Shown piece by piece: positions 59,643 to 64,000 of a stretch of 64,000 nucleotides of DNA (position 1 is its first letter; the number at the start of each line of letters is the position of its first letter). This DNA comes from Euwallacea fornicatus. Lineage: Eukaryota; Arthropoda; Insecta; Coleoptera; Curculionidae. The stretch covers positions 558,001 through 622,000 of the forward strand of contig NC_089544.1 of the NCBI RefSeq assembly GCF_040115645.1. The letters are read 5' to 3'. A program made the translations under genes and the position numbers. Under the pieces are notes generated by a model. That model saw only the letters and a program-made list of their open reading frames with translations. It searched no databases and had not been told where the DNA came from.

Positions 59643-61395
59643 CTAGGAACTATCAATCTTTTTTCGTTTTCTCGAAAGGTACTCTTCGGGATGTCGATAA
59701 GACACGTGCTTCCGCAATGCATCTCGGCTTCGAGACACATGAGGACACGACTGACACGCATGGTATGCCTCTTCGTGTGTTTCCATGTGCACCCGCAAGT
59801 TATATTGGTTACTTAAGTACTTCCCGCATAAGAAGCACTTACAGGTCTCTGAGGAGTCCTTCGGACTCGGATGTTTCCTTATAGGGGTTGTAAATGGAAT
59901 CGTGTCCTCTGGAGAGCATGGACTTGTATTTTCTTGAGGGGCTGCAAGTAACTACGTATTTAAACATTCATGAAATCCTCAATTAAATAAAAACTTACTT
60001 GTCGGCGGTTTTTCCCAGATGGGAGAAGATTCAATGGCTTTCCTGCTATCTATTGACAAATTAATCGCAGTAGTGTAATCACTGTTGCTATTGCGCCTTC
60101 GAACTGAAATATCGCTTGGTATACAGCAGGTGGTCTCACACTTATCTTTTGGATACGAGCTCAAGTCGCTATTGCTAGGGGGCTGTTTTAGGAGTATACC
60201 ATGTTTGAAGTCGATACATCTCGGTTCGGAAGTGTCTATTATTGGAATGGCTTCAGTTGTTACATGCTTTTCAGGTACCTAAAATTACTAGTTAGTTATA
60301 ATTTATTTTAGATCCCAGTGTGCTCACCTTCATATCACAAAGACCTTGAATCTTTAGTAATTTAGCAACAGATAGCAAGTTAGGCAGCTGATCTTTAGAT
60401 ACGACGCATTGACCCCTATACATGAATGCGAGCACCGCTCGCACGTCTTCAATACTTGCATTGTGCAGTACTACAACTGGATGCTGTGTATTCTTCAATT
60501 CCTAGAGATGAACATTATGATCTATGGGGAAACTGAGTACTGCGGAACGGCCTAGGAATGTAGTCTTATGGCATCAACCGCCTGGGCGAAGCCCTTACAT
60601 CGCAAAGCAACTGCTCTCTATATTTCCTCGATCAGGGGGTATGACAAGAGTGTACGAAATGAAATGAAGCTGTTGGTTTACATCTTAATTTATATGACAA
60701 AAGCATTGAGCGTATAGGCAGCATACGCGTGATAGTGATTTAGAGCTTAACGAAATGCATAAGTTTTTGCAAAACTACGAATTTGTGATTCGAAGAGGAG
60801 ATATTGTGAGATTTCATCTGCCAGCCGTCCGCAAATATCTATCCTTCGCATTTACTACTCCGAACAAAGGTCAATAAACCAAACATTAATGACGCATTCA
60901 TCACAAAACAATGGTTCCGTATTAGCGATAAATACACTATAACTACGAATTTTTCAGGTTCCCTATTAGTCTGCTAAATAAATAAATTTCGTATGTTATA
61001 TACGACTTCTAATTCGTCATAAGTACTTGCTGCAAATCTGACCTAATCGCAAGTGAACCAGCGATGTGCGACACACCTCGTCAACACTTAGACCTCAAAA
61101 AATGAGCTAAAAATAATCGCTGCAGGCACAATATTTTTAGTGCTACAGTGAACCTGGCATGCCCATACCCATCAATATTCACTATGTAGAGAAATATTAC
61201 GATCAAACTCACCTGAAAAAGCTGAAGAAAATACACGCTGCACATAGCAAGTATTATTCTGTGTGCCCTTACATGTTGTGCGCCCACCGATATAGTTACA
61301 TCGCTTAGTATATCGTTCTCTAGGAAATACGGTAGGTTCTGTAAAAGCGTCGCTTCGTGATAGTGCCATTTTAGCACGAATTGTTGATCAGCCAT
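59643..61395 (-). CDS. BTB-zinc-finger transcription factor, 311 aa
   Basis: Exons in transcript order: 61213-61395, 60328-60501, 59999-60278, 59643-59941 (936 nt). The N-terminal BTB/POZ domain (about 1-118) opens DQQFVLKWHYHEATL, the insect BTB-ZF (tramtrack/broad/lola) style, and spans the first two exons at the usual intron position. A Ser/Pro-rich linker (about 120-245) follows. Two C2H2 fingers close the protein: C-x2-C-x12-H-x3-H at about 248-268 and C-x2-C-x12-H-x4-H at about 275-296, then a basic RKRKK tail. Such proteins dimerise through BTB and bind DNA through the fingers. I cannot assign an orthologue. An ATG one codon upstream (61398) is an equally good start. Confidence 0.92.
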
Positions 61396-62328
61396 CATGT
61401 ATTGTAAAATATTGGTGTGCATGATAAGGGAAAAACCGGTATACTGGGCCCACATTCAAATATTATCCAGGCGAGCTATTAATAGCGGTTCCTGGAGAAC
61501 AAACAGGTGCCAGAAAATTTCGTAATTCATTTTGCTATTTGTTTGTCCAAAGTTAGAGTATGTTAATGCGGTTGGAGTACTTAAGCCGGGTTTATGAGTC
61601 CATTTAACGTAAGGTCAGTAAAACGTAAAAGTTAACCTATCCAAACATACTCAGGAAGTTACACATTTAAGCAAGTGGTCCCCGAGAAAATTGCAGGTCA
61701 TGTCGCTTTTTGCGTTACGTTAAGTAATACGTGAATCTGCAAATCCAATTTCATTTATTCGTTAGTTGTACCTGCTGCTGTTCGTATATAGAAATAACTG
61801 GGGTACTAGAGTAAAAAAACTGTAAGGTTCATTGCTTTTATTGAAAGTAAAAGGAAACAGTGATACAACAATATATGTATGTAAACGTCTAAAGCACATC
61901 TAGAGTTTAAACTAAAGAAAATTTGATGTTATTACTATGACGAGTTTATGTTTGTTAATACAGATAGAAGACATCGACACAAAATGGTGCGTATTACAGA
62001 CGACCTTGCACGAGTTCTACATAATTTTAATTCATATTTTTAGGAAGGTTTCATACACTTCTACAACATCTACAGAAACAGGTTGTAATACCTAAAATAT
62101 AAAATAATAGAAAATGCACTAAATAGAAAACGAATAAATTACATGAATTAAAGTTGTTTATGCCGTAGGATCTGGAGCCACACCTTAAATACCAATAAAC
62201 AACGAAATGCAAAAATAAATACTACCGACCATTAGCTATATTATTTTTAGCTTACGGTATAAGGGAGATATGTTAGATCAAGTTCTGGAATTAACAGTAC
62301 ATTATAATAGTTGTTTAATTGATGCGCG
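61396..62328. other. Intergenic region between two minus-strand genes
   Basis: About 930 bp holding the 3' UTR of PPP1R7 and the promoter of the BTB-ZF gene. No open frame or repeat of note. Confidence 0.5.
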
Positions 62329-63985
62329 TTATGCTTGACGACATAATGTAGCGTCTATCTGTGTTAGAGATGGAGCAATTAACATTAATTTTCTCCGGTA
62401 CATTGGGTCCTCATCTACCGGATTGTGTTCCAAATATACAGTTGCCAGTTGCTTGTGAGCTGAAAGATTGTTCACGCTATTCCAGCTGTTTACCTTGTTG
62501 TCATTTATCTGAAATAAAATTTCCAACATCGTACAAAAGTTATTTTTATAATTCAACAGGAAATGCATCGTGTTATATAATGAACGGAATTCCTTTCCTA
62601 AATTAATACCTAACAATTTGCACTAATTTCAATGCTGAAAACGTAAATTAATGACTTAATTCAAATATCTTACCACGCCTTTTGAGGCTGTACTCAACTA
62701 AAGACGGTTTCATTTATATTGGAATTTTTCCCGGCTCTCTACTGATCACATAGTAAAATCTCATTTTTTAGACTTACCCAAAATTCCTGCAAATTCTCTA
62801 AGGCTTCCAAATTTTCAATTTCAACTATTTGATTTTGTGCTACATCTAAAGTTTCCAGCTTCTTCAGTTTACTTAAGTTCTCTATTTTCGATATAGCGTT
62901 TTCCGAAACATACAGTTCTGTGAGCTCTGTTAGTTTATCCAAATTTTCTATTTTTGTGAGACGGTTGCTTTGCAAACTCAAACATGTCAAATTCTCTAAT
63001 GAATCCAAGTTTTTAATTTGAGTAATCTTATTCTTTCCCAAATATAAGGATTTTAATGACTTCAGATTGTCTAGATTCTCAATTTCCTGAAAAACAATAG
63101 TATATACTTGTTGGAATGTCTTCAATATGGAAGTAGTTTTCAGTTGCACTGGGGCTGGTACTTGAACCAATTATCATATCACTCCAGAACTATTTCAGTA
63201 CTGTCCCGAATAAAAGTGACTTGATAGAGATGCGGTTCTTACAAAATAAAGTCAATTCCAGTGCAACTCAAACTTAAACTTGATTCAATAACAATCAGAT
63301 TATACCATAAGAACAGTTTAAATACTTTTCCCAGAAACTTGTTAAAAACTTACCCTAATCTTGTTGTCACCCAACTCAAGAAAAGTCAGTTTATTTAAGT
63401 GACCCAAATTCTGAATTTTGGTGATCTTATTGGAAGATAAAAAGAGTTTCTCCAAATTAGTCAGGTTTTCCAATCCTTCAATTTCTGCTATTTTGTTAAA
63501 TGACAAATCCAGAATCCTAAAAAGAGTTAAAAAGGTACTTTTAAAGATATATTTATAAACACCATACTGTGTTCTTTTAAAATCTACGAAACTGATCAAC
63601 ACTTTTTTACAGATTATGTTATCTTTTGCTTTTTAACTCACTCTAAATTCTGCAGAGCTTCTAAACCTTCAATTTTGGTAATCTGATTATCATATAACTC
63701 CAGCTCTTTCAATGTTATTAAAGTAGATAAATTTTCGATCTTGGTGATAAGATTCCATCGTAAAAACAATCTTTCAATCTGAGTTAGTGGTTCCAAATTT
63801 TGCAATTTCCCGATTCGCCCATGATTCAAGTCCAGTTCAAGAGTTTCAGGGTCTATTATCACAATATCATTAACAGTTAAGTGGCCAGAGTGGGAGTGTC
63901 CCTGTGAAGGTGTTGATTCGGCGACCAGTTCTTCTGCAAATTCAGTCGAATTATTAACTTCTATATTTGTGCGTTTGATGTGAAT
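62329..63985 (-). CDS. PPP1R7: PPP1R7/sds22: protein phosphatase 1 regulatory LRR protein (5' end outside window)
   Basis: Sds22 binds the PP1 catalytic subunit and controls its maturation, mitotic role and epithelial polarity. Exons in transcript order: 63642-63985, 63354-63516, 62778-63086, 62329-62508, 331 codons before the stop. It is almost entirely SDS22-type 22-residue leucine-rich repeats (pattern L-x2-L-x-L-x2-N-x-I-x2-I-x2-L), about 11-12 copies, ending in the LRR cap with VYLEHNPVDEDP and YRRKLMLIAPSLTQIDA, the family signature. The acceptor before 63985 shows that at least one short 5' exon with the start codon lies beyond 64000. Confidence 0.96.
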
Positions 63986-64000
63986 CTAAGGTACACATCA

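Noticed and set aside
1..64000. CRISPR arrays, rRNA operons, bacterial-type operons and tRNA genes
   Set aside because: No regularly spaced repeats, rRNA sequence or convincing tRNA cloverleaf was seen; the gene structure is eukaryotic throughout. A tRNA scan would be needed to exclude tRNAs formally.

Overview
The window is arthropod, almost certainly insect, nuclear DNA. Genes have many short GT-AG introns and conserved animal families are immediately recognisable. It also holds a tandem-type pair of MYND-SET genes of the arthropod SmydA class and abundant Tc1/mariner-type and foldback elements. The order cannot be fixed by eye. Exon models below were assembled by hand from splice sites, reading-frame phase and family resemblance. 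In each complete model, exon phases agree and the summed length is a multiple of three.

Layout, left to right. (1) 1-1.6 kb: 3' part of an unrecognised + strand gene with two possible last exons. (2) 4.9-35.0 kb: Npl4, a cofactor of the p97/Cdc48 segregase, on the minus strand. Its last three exons (4.9-6.0 kb) are separated from the first eight (32.5-35.0 kb) by one intron of about 26.5 kb. That intron is GC- and CpG-rich, full of transposon remnants, and contains a complete + strand gene for a RING/B-box/coiled-coil/cyclophilin protein (23.7-26.9 kb). (3) 36.0-41.4 kb: DESI1 (deSUMOylating isopeptidase) followed on the same strand by a PUL-domain gene. A small exon between them fits in frame with both and could fuse them. 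(4) 44.1-51.1 kb: two divergent SmydA-like MYND-SET genes. (5) 51.6-53.6 kb: a triokinase/FMN-cyclase-like gene with a degraded DhaK half (minus). (6) 54.2-58.2 kb: WDR1/AIP1 (flare), an actin-disassembly WD40 protein (+). (7) 59.6-61.4 kb: a BTB-zinc-finger gene (minus). (8) 62.3-64 kb: PPP1R7/sds22, 5' end cut off by the window edge (minus).

Functionally, the left half is rich in ubiquitin/SUMO/p97 genes: Npl4, a RING-B-box protein nested in it, a SUMO isopeptidase sharing its 5' intergenic region, and a PUL protein of the type that binds p97. The right half mixes histone-methyltransferase-like, metabolic, cytoskeletal, transcription-factor and phosphatase-regulator genes with no obvious shared pathway. 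The most unusual items are the nested TRIM-cyclophilin gene with a defaced cyclophilin active site, the possible DESI1-PUL fusion transcript, the triokinase paralogue lacking its substrate-binding histidine, and a foldback-element family whose terminal motif is repeated about 110-120 bp inside each end.
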